DNA of 64,000 bases, taken from positions 310,001 to 374,000 of the forward strand of contig OZ271839.1 in the NCBI GenBank assembly GCA_965601825.1, read 5' to 3'. The notes below the pieces were generated by a model that searched no databases, was not told where the DNA came from, and saw only the letters and a program-made list of their open reading frames with translations. This DNA comes from HXMU1420-13 sp965601825. Lineage in GTDB: Bacteria > Bacteroidota > Rhodothermia > Balneolales > Balneolaceae. The translations under genes and the position numbers were made by a program. Of this stretch, positions 26,397 through 34,479 are shown piece after piece (position 1 is the first letter of the stretch; every line of letters begins with the position of its first letter).

Positions 26397-27520
26397 GCTA
26401 ACGCTTGTTCTAAGTCTGCTATAAGATCTTTTACATGCTCCAGCCCTACACTAAATCTGATTAGATTTTCAGGTGTAGTTGACGTTTCACTTTCACTAGA
26501 TCGGCGATGCTCCCATAAACTTTCAATTCCGCCTAAACTAGTTGCTCTACGAATAATATTCGATTTTCCCACAACTTGAAGTGTTCTCTCTGCATCTCCA
26601 TCGACTAAAAAAGAAATCATCCCTCCAAAACCCTTCATTTGAGCTGAGGCTATTTCATGATCTTTATGATCTGATAATCCAGGATAATTCACCTTTAAAA
26701 CATTTGGATGCTGTTCAAGGAATTGAGCTACTTCCCAGGCATTCTGATTATGAACTCTCATTCGATGCGGGAAACTTCGGATACTTCGAGTAAGTAACCA
26801 ACAGTCAAAGGGAGAAGGAACTGAGCCCTGCTTTCGTTGGATATTTCGAATCGCTTCAAATTTTTCATCTGCTTTTGCTGCAATAATTGCTCCGCCGATT
26901 ATATCAGAATGTCCACCTAAAAATTTACTAGTTGAGTGCATTACAAAGTCTGCTCCATACTCAATAGGGTTTGTATTGTATGGCGTGGAAAATGTGTTAT
27001 CAACACAAACCATTACTCCTTTCTGATGTGCAACATGAATGGTTTTTTCTAAATCAGTAATCAGCATTAAAGGATTGGAAGGTGTTTCCAATAAAGCCAA
27101 TTTAGTTTTTGATTGAATTGAATTAGCAAAAACTTCCAGGTCCGTGGTATCTACACTCGAATACTCTATTCCCCATCGATCGGCAAAGTTTTCAAGTATT
27201 GCTCTAGATCCATGGTATAAATCATCCGGAATGATAATGTGTGAACCTTTTGGAACACTCAAAAAGATCGCAGTGATAGCTGCAACACCTGATGAAAAAG
27301 TGGCACTTTCTTCGCCACCTTCTAATTCAGATAATAATTTTTCTAGTTGAAGGCGATTTGGGTTTTCATATCGAGAGTAAATGAAATCGCCTTCCTGATA
27401 ACCCTTTAAATCATGCTCATAGGTTGTAGATGGTTCCATTGGAGCTGCAATTGCTCTACTTCCGGACCAATGCCCTGATCCTGAATGAATTGCGATAGTC
27501 TCGATACTCTTTTTACCCAT
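26393..27520 (-). CDS. Cys/Met-metabolism PLP enzyme (cystathionine gamma-synthase/lyase type)
   Basis: The 375-residue enzyme belongs to the fold-type I trans-sulfuration family. The PLP lysine is K199 in MHSTSKFLGGHSD. Other marks are YSRYENPNR (49-57), the ATFSSGVAAI motif, ETPSNPLM, and the C-terminal RRATSLGG and LIRFSVGLE. Gamma-synthase, beta-lyase and gamma-lyase activities cannot be told apart here. Its start codon directly abuts the stop of the upstream M48 protease gene, which suggests co-transcription. Confidence 0.9.
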   Translation of the reverse strand: MGKKSIETIAIHSGSGHWSGSRAIAAPMEPSTTYEHDLKGYQEGDFIYSRYENPNRLQLEKLLSELEGGEESATFSSGVAAITAIFLSVPKGSHIIIPDDLYHGSRAILENFADRWGIEYSSVDTTDLEVFANSIQSKTKLALLETPSNPLMLITDLEKTIHVAHQKGVMVCVDNTFSTPYNTNPIEYGADFVMHSTSKFLGGHSDIIGGAIIAAKADEKFEAIRNIQRKQGSVPSPFDCWLLTRSIRSFPHRMRVHNQNAWEVAQFLEQHPNVLKVNYPGLSDHKDHEIASAQMKGFGGMISFLVDGDAERTLQVVGKSNIIRRATSLGGIESLWEHRRSSESETSTTPENLIRFSVGLEHVKDLIADLEQALA

Positions 27521-28759
27521 TTATACCTCTATCTTTTTGATGGCTTCAATTCTTTTTAAAACTGGTGGATGAGAATAATTCAAAAACACATACCAGGGAT
27601 GAGGAGTTAAATTAGACAAATTGTCTTTCGATAATTTCTTCAAAGTAGAAATCATATCAGTTTGATTTCCTGTTGTCTCAACTGCGTATGCATCTGCTTC
27701 AAACTCATGTTTACGTGATGACATTTGCATAAAAACTGATAAGATCATTTCGATAGGTGCATACAACATTCCGAAAAAGACCAGACCGGAATAGACTGTC
27801 ATTCTATCCATGTAAAATGCATCAAATAATGCCTGTTCTTTTAAGAATATGGATAACAGGAAAAACAATACCGCTGAATGGAGAATACTAACAACCATTC
27901 CTTTAATGATATGTTTCTTCTTGTAATGACCGATTTCATGTGCTAAGACAGCTACTAATTCTTTTACTGTGTGATTATTGATTAAAGTATCATAAAGCGC
28001 TACACGCTTATTTTTACCGAAACCAGTGAAAAATGCGTTTGATTTACTTGATCGCTTAGACCCATCGATCACAAATAAGCCCTTAAGAGAGAAATCAACC
28101 TTTTTGGTGTAATTTTCGATTTCTGTCTTTAACTCACCTTCTTCAATTGGCGTGAATTTGTTGAATAACGGCATTATCCAGGTTGGCGCGATGTATTGCA
28201 TCAACAAACTAAATGCGGTAACTGCAAGCCAAGCATATAACCAGGCCCAATCACCTGCATAAATGAAGAAAGCTAAAATACCGGCTAGAAGTGGAATTCC
28301 TATTAGTGCGCCTAACAAGAGTCCTTTCAGAAGATCAAGAATAAATGTTTTGGGCGTAGTTTTATTGAAACCAAATTTCTCTTCAATAACAAAGGTTGAA
28401 TAAATGCTGAATGGCAATGATAGAATTGACTTCGCGATCATTAACATCACAATGAAGATGATTCCGGAAACCAAATCATTAAATGGAAATCCACGAATCC
28501 AGTTATCAAGCATTTTAAATCCTTCCAAAAACCAGAACGCCAAAAGAATCACTAAATCGAAAGTGCCTGTAATGAACCCAAATTGAGTTCTTACCTTGGT
28601 ATACTGTTGGGATTTTGCATAAGTCTCGGCGTCATAAACTTCAGAAAATTCTTCTGGTACCGTACTGGATAGAGATTTCAGATTTAGAATATTTGTCACA
28701 ATCCCAATTAAAAAATCAATCAAAAGGGCTGCAAGAATAATTATTGCAAATAGATTCAT
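27521..28759 (-). CDS. M48 family CAAX-prenyl-protease-like (Ste24-type) metalloprotease
   Basis: The 412-residue integral membrane protease has about seven membrane segments. The zinc motif is HEIGH (274-278) in VAVLAHEIGHYKKKH, with the third ligand Glu in HEFEADAYAV. The N-terminal DUF-like region (YAKSQQYTKVRTQFGF) and the NAFFTGFGKNKRVALYDTL segment are typical of bacterial Ste24 homologues. In bacteria these probably act in membrane-protein quality control rather than on prenylated peptides. It is followed without a gap by the PLP enzyme gene. Confidence 0.93.
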   Translation of the reverse strand: MNLFAIIILAALLIDFLIGIVTNILNLKSLSSTVPEEFSEVYDAETYAKSQQYTKVRTQFGFITGTFDLVILLAFWFLEGFKMLDNWIRGFPFNDLVSGIIFIVMLMIAKSILSLPFSIYSTFVIEEKFGFNKTTPKTFILDLLKGLLLGALIGIPLLAGILAFFIYAGDWAWLYAWLAVTAFSLLMQYIAPTWIMPLFNKFTPIEEGELKTEIENYTKKVDFSLKGLFVIDGSKRSSKSNAFFTGFGKNKRVALYDTLINNHTVKELVAVLAHEIGHYKKKHIIKGMVVSILHSAVLFFLLSIFLKEQALFDAFYMDRMTVYSGLVFFGMLYAPIEMILSVFMQMSSRKHEFEADAYAVETTGNQTDMISTLKKLSKDNLSNLTPHPWYVFLNYSHPPVLKRIEAIKKIEV

Positions 28760-28780
28760 CGGTGCGAAATAAAATTGTTC

Positions 28781-28813
28781 GCAAAAATAAAAATTGGTTG
28801 CCCACCAACCAAT
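28781..28813 (-). terminator. Rho-independent terminator of the small Cys-rich gene
   Basis: An 8-bp stem (ATTGGTTG at 28793-28800 with CAACCAAT at 28806-28813) with a 5-base loop is followed, on the minus strand, by TTTTTATTTTTG. It starts 4 bases after the stop of the gene ending at 28818. Confidence 0.75.
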
Positions 28814-28817
28814 CTAT

Positions 28818-29093
28818 TTAATTCTTATGCCGATCTTTTAAAGGAAAAGCTTTTCTGTACACATTTAACAAACTTGCTAATAAGTGACCAGACTTTTGGG
28901 TGTGCTCTTTCGCTTCTAACTCACTATTTATGAGCTTCAATTCTTTTTTCACACAATCAATACAAAGAAGCATAAAATCATTCTCAGTCTCATAGGGATA
29001 AAGCTCTCTTTGGAACTTGTCAGAGGAATCACTTGTAGTGGCTTTTACACCACAGTGAGAACAACTACAATATGTATCAAGATCTATTTTCAT
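28818..29093 (-). CDS. Small Cys-rich (zinc-ribbon-like) protein
   Basis: The 91-residue protein has two cysteine clusters, CSCSHC (about residues 9-14) and CIDC (about 44-47), that could bind one zinc ion. A basic, helical C-terminal half (KKELKLINSELEAKEH) follows. I do not recognise a named family. It diverges from the glyoxalase operon at 29267, so it could share the palindrome at 29202-29235, but the distance (109 bases) leaves that open. Confidence 0.65.
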   Translation of the reverse strand: MKIDLDTYCSCSHCGVKATTSDSSDKFQRELYPYETENDFMLLCIDCVKKELKLINSELEAKEHTQKSGHLLASLLNVYRKAFPLKDRHKN

Positions 29094-29201
29094 ATAGCCA
29101 CACGTACTCTTTGAGTACTCAATTACAATCTACTCATGTCATCGGCATTTCTGACAATTTTTTAAGCGATTAATTAGAGAAATCGATAGGAACGATAGAT
29201 T

Positions 29202-29235
29202 ATACCAAATAGTTTAACATTAAACTATTTGGTAT
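29202..29235. promoter_or_regulatory. Large perfect palindrome, candidate operator of the mhqO-like operon
   Basis: ATACCAAATAGTTTAA and its exact reverse complement (16-bp arms, 29202-29217 and 29220-29235) are separated by CA. The inner part, TAGTTTAA-CA-TTAAACTA, has the form of a MarR/HxlR-family operator. It lies 31 bases before the first gene of a quinone-type detoxification operon that is MarR-controlled (MhqR) in Bacillus. No T run follows it and no gene reads into it, so it is not a terminator. Confidence 0.75.
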
Positions 29236-29266
29236 TATTACCACAGAAATTCAAACGGAGATTATT

Positions 29267-30193
29267 ATGAAACACAATAAAGGATTACACCACATTACAG
29301 TATTAGCAGGTGGACCAAAAGAAAATGCAGATTTCTACACCAATGGATTGGGTATGAGAATGGTTAAGAAATCTGTGAATCAGGATGACCCTGGTACTTA
29401 TCATTTATTTTATGGAAATGAATCAGCTGAACCAGGTTCTAGTTTAACTTTTTTCCCATGGCCTAGAGCTCATAAGGGAACCATTGGAACAGGTGAGGCC
29501 GTGAACGTTGCCTTCAGAGTACCGGAAGGATCCCAGGATTTCTGGCTGGAAAGATTAAACTACCTCGGACTTGAACACTCAGATTATTTCGATATGTTTG
29601 GAAAACAAGGAATTCGATTTAACGATCCTGATGGACTAGAACTCGATTTAATCTTTGATGGAATCGCCAAAGATCAGGTTAGCACTTATCATGGTCCCGT
29701 CCCAACTGAACAAGCAATTCAGGGCTTTGAGTCGACAAGACTTAAACTTGCAGAAGCAGATGGTACGGTTGATATCTTGACTAACATCTTGGGATTCAAT
29801 GAAACCAACTCTGATGGAAATCTAACTTTGCTGGAAACTGATGCAAGTATTGGTAGTTCTGTAATCATTGAAACTGCAGATCAGGAACATGGTCGAGGCG
29901 GCCGTGGAATCGTACATCATGTGGCATTCCGTGCGGAAAATATGGATGAATTGAAATCAATTCGCGAAGAAGTACTCAGCGCCGGTCTACAATCTACAGG
30001 TGTAATTGATCGCCACTGGTTCAACAGTATTTATTTCCGTGAGCCAGGTGGAGTTCTTTTCGAAGTAGCTACTGATGACCCAGGTTATGATGTTGATGAG
30101 GATTTTGAGCATCTAGGAGAAAAACTCATCCTCACACCTTGGTTAGAGCCAAGAAGAGATTTGATTGAACGAACACTACCAAGCTTAGTATAG
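29267..30193 (+). CDS. Ring-cleaving dioxygenase, VOC family (MhqO-like)
   Basis: The 308-residue protein consists of two glyoxalase/VOC domains (about 1-140 and 150-305). Family motifs are GLHHITVLAGGPKENADFY at the start, FYTNGLGMRMVKKSVNQDD, GIVHHVAFRAENMDE and a final FREPGGVLFEVATDDPG with metal ligands His and Glu. The MhqO group is induced by hydroquinones and related electrophiles. It starts an operon with an MFS transporter (2-base gap) and an MhqD-like hydrolase, and the upstream palindrome is a probable repressor site. Confidence 0.9.
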   Translation: MKHNKGLHHITVLAGGPKENADFYTNGLGMRMVKKSVNQDDPGTYHLFYGNESAEPGSSLTFFPWPRAHKGTIGTGEAVNVAFRVPEGSQDFWLERLNYLGLEHSDYFDMFGKQGIRFNDPDGLELDLIFDGIAKDQVSTYHGPVPTEQAIQGFESTRLKLAEADGTVDILTNILGFNETNSDGNLTLLETDASIGSSVIIETADQEHGRGGRGIVHHVAFRAENMDELKSIREEVLSAGLQSTGVIDRHWFNSIYFREPGGVLFEVATDDPGYDVDEDFEHLGEKLILTPWLEPRRDLIERTLPSLV

Positions 30194-30195
30194 GA

Positions 30196-31401
30196 ATGGA
30201 ATTCAATTCCAAAAACACAAAATTAACGCTGTTTACACTTTTGCTTATCAGCACATTAACGATAATGGCGGGAGCTACGATTGCTCCTGCCTTACCGGCT
30301 ATGCAAAATCAATTCAGCGATGTCTCAAATGTTGATTTTTGGATTCGAATGGTTCTAACAATTCCAGGACTCTTTATTGTTCTTGGAGCCTTTATATCAG
30401 GTTATATCATTGATAGGTATTCGAAAAAGAACTTCCTATTGGCTTGTATGGCACTTTATGGAATCGCAGGAAGCTCTGGATTGTACCTTGATTCCTTACC
30501 GGCAATTTTAGCTGGAAGAGGAGTTATGGGGCTTGGTGTTGCGGGCATAATGACCACGGTAATCACTTTATTTGCTGATTACTATGAAGGGCCGGAAAGA
30601 GCAAAAGTGATTGGGTTGCAGGCTTCGTTCATGGCATTGGGTGGAGTCATTTTTCTGACATTTGGTGGATTCCTTGCAGAGTTAAGCTGGAGATTTCCTT
30701 TTGGGATTTACTTAGCTGCTTTTGCCTTTATCCCATTTGGGATCAAGTATCTATATGAACCTGAAAGGAAAAGCTCAGAATCGCTAGAGCTTGATCAATC
30801 TAAACTTGGTTCTTCGAAAAACCTTATTCAATTATTGATCATTGTTTATGGATTGGTGATGACCGCACAGATCATATTTTATACAATTCCGATTCATCTA
30901 CCATTTTACTTGATGAATACATTTGGGACAAGTGCAAGTATGAGCGGAATTGCCATTGCAATTGTAACCCTGTTTGCCGGTCTTACATCGTTAATTTACG
31001 GACGCATCAAAGGCAGATTTGGATATGTGTACATTTTGGTTATTTCATTCCTGGCAATTGGATTTGGATATACGATTATCAGTACATCTGTATCAGCATT
31101 TGGAATAATATCCGGGCTTATTACAGTTGGAATTGGTTTTGGAACATTCATCCCAAATGTGAACACTTGGTTAGCTGAAGTAGCTCCAGAAAAATATCGG
31201 GGCCGTGTAATGGGTGGAATTACAACCTTTGTTTTTCTTGGACAATTTTTGTCCCCAATTGCAACTCAGCCAATTCATGTAGCTTTTGAAATCCCAGGAC
31301 TTTACTTAACAAGTGGAGCCTATTTATTAATTACTGGAACACTTTTACTCCTATTTAGAAACCCACTGATTCGTCTCTGTGAACGTGTTTCCAGAGCTTA
31401 A
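30196..31401 (+). CDS. MFS transporter
   Basis: The 401-residue protein has twelve membrane segments and an MFS motif in the loop after helix 2 (GYIIDRYSKKNFLL, about residues 69-82). Charged motifs REM-type in helix 4 are replaced by ADYYEGPERAKVIG. It resembles the drug:H+ antiporter-1 group, so efflux of a toxic aromatic or electrophile is the best inference from its position between mhqO- and mhqD-like genes. The start lies 2 bases after the upstream stop. Confidence 0.9.
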   Translation: MEFNSKNTKLTLFTLLLISTLTIMAGATIAPALPAMQNQFSDVSNVDFWIRMVLTIPGLFIVLGAFISGYIIDRYSKKNFLLACMALYGIAGSSGLYLDSLPAILAGRGVMGLGVAGIMTTVITLFADYYEGPERAKVIGLQASFMALGGVIFLTFGGFLAELSWRFPFGIYLAAFAFIPFGIKYLYEPERKSSESLELDQSKLGSSKNLIQLLIIVYGLVMTAQIIFYTIPIHLPFYLMNTFGTSASMSGIAIAIVTLFAGLTSLIYGRIKGRFGYVYILVISFLAIGFGYTIISTSVSAFGIISGLITVGIGFGTFIPNVNTWLAEVAPEKYRGRVMGGITTFVFLGQFLSPIATQPIHVAFEIPGLYLTSGAYLLITGTLLLLFRNPLIRLCERVSRA

Positions 31402-31426
31402 TCGAAATTATTTTAAAACAAGTAAC

Positions 31427-32098
31427 ATGTCATTATTCAAAATAAATACTAAAGAACCAGTTAATGGACCCCACCAAAATCAAAATCTTTATCAAGCTGG
31501 AGCAGATCCAGAAGTTGCCAAAGCTGCTATGATTATGATTCATGGTCGCGGAGCTACACCACAAAGTATTTTAACGCTTGCGAATGAAATTGATAAAGCA
31601 AATAATATCACATTTCTGGCACCTCAAGCTCAGGGATTTACCTGGTATCCTTATTCTTTTCTGGCTCCTAAAGAGCAGAATCAGCCTGGTTTAAACTCAG
31701 GATTACAAGCAGTTTCAGATGCAATATCTAAAGCTGAAGAACTAGGATTCAGCAAAGATAAAATCTTCGTTCTCGGATTTTCTCAAGGCGCTTGCTTAGC
31801 TTCAGAATTTGTTGCAAGACATCCTGAAACATATGCTGGATTATTTGTCTTCTCGGGAGGCTTAATCGGCGATGTGCTTCACCCAGAATTTTATGATGGT
31901 GACCTAAATCAAACACCAATTTTTATGGGATGTAGCGATGTAGATTTTCATATACCCGTTGAACGAGTTCATGATAGTGAAGCTATCTTATCTTCGCTTA
32001 ATGCTGATGTAACTAAAGTTATTTATCCAAATATGGGTCATACCATTAATGAGGATGAAATAAATCATATGAATCGAATTATCAGCGAGAGAATTTAG
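31427..32098 (+). CDS. Phospholipase/carboxylesterase family hydrolase (MhqD-like)
   Basis: The 223-residue alpha/beta hydrolase has the oxyanion motif MIHGRGATPQS, nucleophile elbow GFSQGACLAS, catalytic Asp in SDVDFHIP and catalytic His in NMGHTINEDE. It belongs to the carboxylesterase/dienelactone-hydrolase-like group that includes MhqD, which acts with MhqO in quinone stress. The start is the ATG at 31427. An in-frame extension upstream overlaps the MFS gene and is not domain-like. It is probably the last gene of the operon. Confidence 0.88.
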   Translation: MSLFKINTKEPVNGPHQNQNLYQAGADPEVAKAAMIMIHGRGATPQSILTLANEIDKANNITFLAPQAQGFTWYPYSFLAPKEQNQPGLNSGLQAVSDAISKAEELGFSKDKIFVLGFSQGACLASEFVARHPETYAGLFVFSGGLIGDVLHPEFYDGDLNQTPIFMGCSDVDFHIPVERVHDSEAILSSLNADVTKVIYPNMGHTINEDEINHMNRIISERI

Positions 32099-32151
32099 TA
32101 ACATCACTGAACTCAAATTAAACGCTGATTATCAAGAATTTGTACAATCTT

Positions 32152-32185
32152 AATATCAGTCCACTTTACAAGGACTGATATTTAA
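32152..32185 (+). terminator. Possible terminator of the mhq-like operon
   Basis: A perfect 11-bp stem (AATATCAGTCC at 32152-32162 with GGACTGATATT at 32172-32182) has a 9-base loop, 53 bases past the hydrolase stop. The T run after it is short (TTTAAT), so it may instead be a regulatory hairpin for the antiporter gene at 32220. Confidence 0.55.
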
Positions 32186-32219
32186 TACATCTTCCGCCAA
32201 ATTTTAAAAACTATATAGG

Positions 32220-33791
32220 ATGGAATTTCTCTGGATCGCCATAGCTTATGTGCTTGGCATGGCTGTTAAAGCAATTAGGCTGCCTGCACTAATCGGTTTT
32301 CTTGCTGCCGGTATATTATTATCCCTTACAGGAATTGAAGTAAATAAATATCTGATTCATGAAGTCGGACATTTAGGTGTTCTTCTTCTGCTTTTTACCG
32401 TAGGATTACACTTACGGTTAAAAAATATTGTTCGGGCTGAAGTATTTGGCGCCGGTGGTTTACACCTGCTGATTTCTGCAGGAATCTTCACAGGTATTGC
32501 AACTGCGTTTGGTTACGAGCTTATTGAATCAATTATAATAGGTGTATTGCTTGGTTTCTCAAGTACCGTTCTTGCGGCAAAAGCTCTTGAAGCCAGAGGC
32601 GAACTTGGAGCTTATCATGCTCGTGTCGCTATCGGTATTTTGATTCTTCAGGACTTGGTTGCCATTGTGATTTTAGCATTAACCGGTGGTGGTATTCCTT
32701 CTCCGTGGAGTTTGGCTTTATTAATTCTTCCATTAGCCAGACCACTTATCTTAAAGTTATTTGTAGCAAGTGGACATGAAGAACTACAACTTTTATTCGG
32801 TTTAATTTTCGCTGTTGGTACCGGAACACTATTCGAATTTCTGGGACTTTCGTCGGAATTAGGTGCACTGGCAGCAGGAGCAATTTTATCAGGTCACGAA
32901 CTTGCTGATGAACTTGACGAAAAACTTTGGGGAGTTAAAGAGTTTTTCCTTGTAGGATTTTTCCTTGAAGTTGGACTGGCAGGCTTGCCCGATACAAGTA
33001 CACTTGTCTTTGCGCTTGTTGTACTTGCTATACTTCCAATTAAATCACTCATGTATTTCTTCTTATTGATCGGATTTAAACTTCGATCTAGAAATGCGTT
33101 CATGGTAATGACCACATTAACATCTTACAGTGAGTTCACTTTGATAGCCGGAGCAGTTGCATTGAGCAATGGATTTATTCCGGAATCTGCATTTATTGCG
33201 ATGGCGGTTATTACGGCTGTTAGCTATGCCATCAATGCACCGATTTCTTCAAATGCGAATAACCTTTGGAGTAAATTCGAATTCAAACTTATTCCATTTG
33301 AGCGAGACGTGAAGCACCCTGGACAGCAGGTGGTAAATCTTGGAGAAGCTCATTTTCTGGTAGTGGGAATGGGACAATCAGGACAATCTGCCTATGATTA
33401 TTTGAAAGACCGAGAGCTACGTGTAACGGGAATGGATAGTGACCCTGCTCGCATCGAGAATAATATCAAAGAAAGAAGACGTGTTGTTTATGGTGATGCC
33501 AATGATCCAGAATTGTGGCAAAATATCGACCTATCACATGTTGACTCAATCATGTTGTCAATGAGCAATTTCGATACAAAGGTTCAGGCAACAAGAATGC
33601 TTCGAGAGAATAAATTCAATGGCAAAATCTACGCTTTAACCATGCGAGACGAAGAACATATGGAATTGGCTGAAGCTGGCGCAAATGCTGTTTGTTTACC
33701 TATGAAACAAGCAGGACGAAAACTTGCAGAATTGAGTATAAGCTCAGAAATAATCAGCACAACTACTTCAATCTCGATGGATACAGCTTAA
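32220..33791 (+). CDS. CPA2 (Kef-type) cation:proton antiporter with TrkA-N domain
   Basis: The 523-residue protein has an antiporter domain of about twelve membrane segments (1-345). The fingerprint includes RLPALIGFLAAGILLS, GVLLLLFTVGLHL and GFSSTVLAAKALEARGELG. A cytoplasmic Rossmann RCK-N domain (about 375-490) follows, starting FLVVGMGQSGQSAYDYL with the nucleotide Gly-rich motif. It resembles YbaL/KefB-type proteins that exchange K+ or other cations for H+. The domain ends without an RCK-C domain. It appears monocistronic. Confidence 0.92.
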   Translation: MEFLWIAIAYVLGMAVKAIRLPALIGFLAAGILLSLTGIEVNKYLIHEVGHLGVLLLLFTVGLHLRLKNIVRAEVFGAGGLHLLISAGIFTGIATAFGYELIESIIIGVLLGFSSTVLAAKALEARGELGAYHARVAIGILILQDLVAIVILALTGGGIPSPWSLALLILPLARPLILKLFVASGHEELQLLFGLIFAVGTGTLFEFLGLSSELGALAAGAILSGHELADELDEKLWGVKEFFLVGFFLEVGLAGLPDTSTLVFALVVLAILPIKSLMYFFLLIGFKLRSRNAFMVMTTLTSYSEFTLIAGAVALSNGFIPESAFIAMAVITAVSYAINAPISSNANNLWSKFEFKLIPFERDVKHPGQQVVNLGEAHFLVVGMGQSGQSAYDYLKDRELRVTGMDSDPARIENNIKERRRVVYGDANDPELWQNIDLSHVDSIMLSMSNFDTKVQATRMLRENKFNGKIYALTMRDEEHMELAEAGANAVCLPMKQAGRKLAELSISSEIISTTTSISMDTA

Positions 33792-33800
33792 GAAATCAGG

Positions 33801-34304
33801 TTATTTGGGAAGCTTTTTAACAGCTTCAACTATTAATGATGGATTATTAGTGGTAATAAATATGGGTTTGATTTGGTTCTTTAACTTCAGTTGAAGAGCC
33901 TTTCTCCCACCCATGATATAACCTTTGCCTTTTGATCCAAAGCGGACACCTAATCCACCAAAATCCACAATTGGTCTGATATCAGTAACCTCTAGACTTT
34001 CAATTTGATCTAACTTGAAGGATTGAAATGAAGTCTGAAAAGGTGAGAATCGAAATCGAATTTCGGATGTTAAAACCTCAACTGATAATCTGATCATTAT
34101 TAATGTAGCAGGAGCAATCAATCCAAATATGATCCATATGATAACGAGAACCCAATCCGGTGGAACTTGCGAACCGAAAGAAATATCCAGGAATAATTGA
34201 CGATATGTCCCCCACCAGATGAAGGCAGATAACATTAAAATTACAACCCAAACAAATATTGATTTACAAACCTGACTTGTTTTCAAGATCACTTCTTCTT
34301 GCAT
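33801..34304 (-). CDS. Membrane protein with PH-like domain
   Basis: The 167-residue protein has two membrane helices (about 17-38 and 50-72) followed by a soluble beta-rich domain resembling bacterial PH domains: a SVEVLTSEIRFRFSPF strand pair, QIESLEVTDI, a GLGVRFGSKGKGYIMGGRKALQL segment (cited by its GVRFGSKGK part) and a C-terminal helix. Such proteins are common in Bacteroidota, with unknown function. The stop is 9 bases from the convergent antiporter stop. Confidence 0.65.
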   Translation of the reverse strand: MQEEVILKTSQVCKSIFVWVVILMLSAFIWWGTYRQLFLDISFGSQVPPDWVLVIIWIIFGLIAPATLIMIRLSVEVLTSEIRFRFSPFQTSFQSFKLDQIESLEVTDIRPIVDFGGLGVRFGSKGKGYIMGGRKALQLKLKNQIKPIFITTNNPSLIVEAVKKLPK

Positions 34305-34440
34305 AGATCACTTAATTAAATTTAAAGGAATCATTAATAGCTTTAAGAATATGAAGAATTTTCAGCATCATGCTTGTAAATCATTTTAAATCTAACACTA
34401 AGTTAATTGTTAAGAAATCGTACTTAATTGATATGCACTT

Positions 34441-34460
34441 CCAAATTGTCTACAATTGGG
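34441..34460. promoter_or_regulatory. Imperfect palindrome upstream of the second cNMP-like kinase gene
   Basis: CCAAATTGT-CT-ACAATTGGG has 8 of 9 arm positions matching (core AATTGT-CT-ACAATT is perfect). It lies 19 bases before the start codon. It could be an operator for a MarR- or TetR-type regulator, with no regulator visible nearby. Confidence 0.4.
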
Positions 34461-34479
34461 ACGATAAAATGTTGAAACC

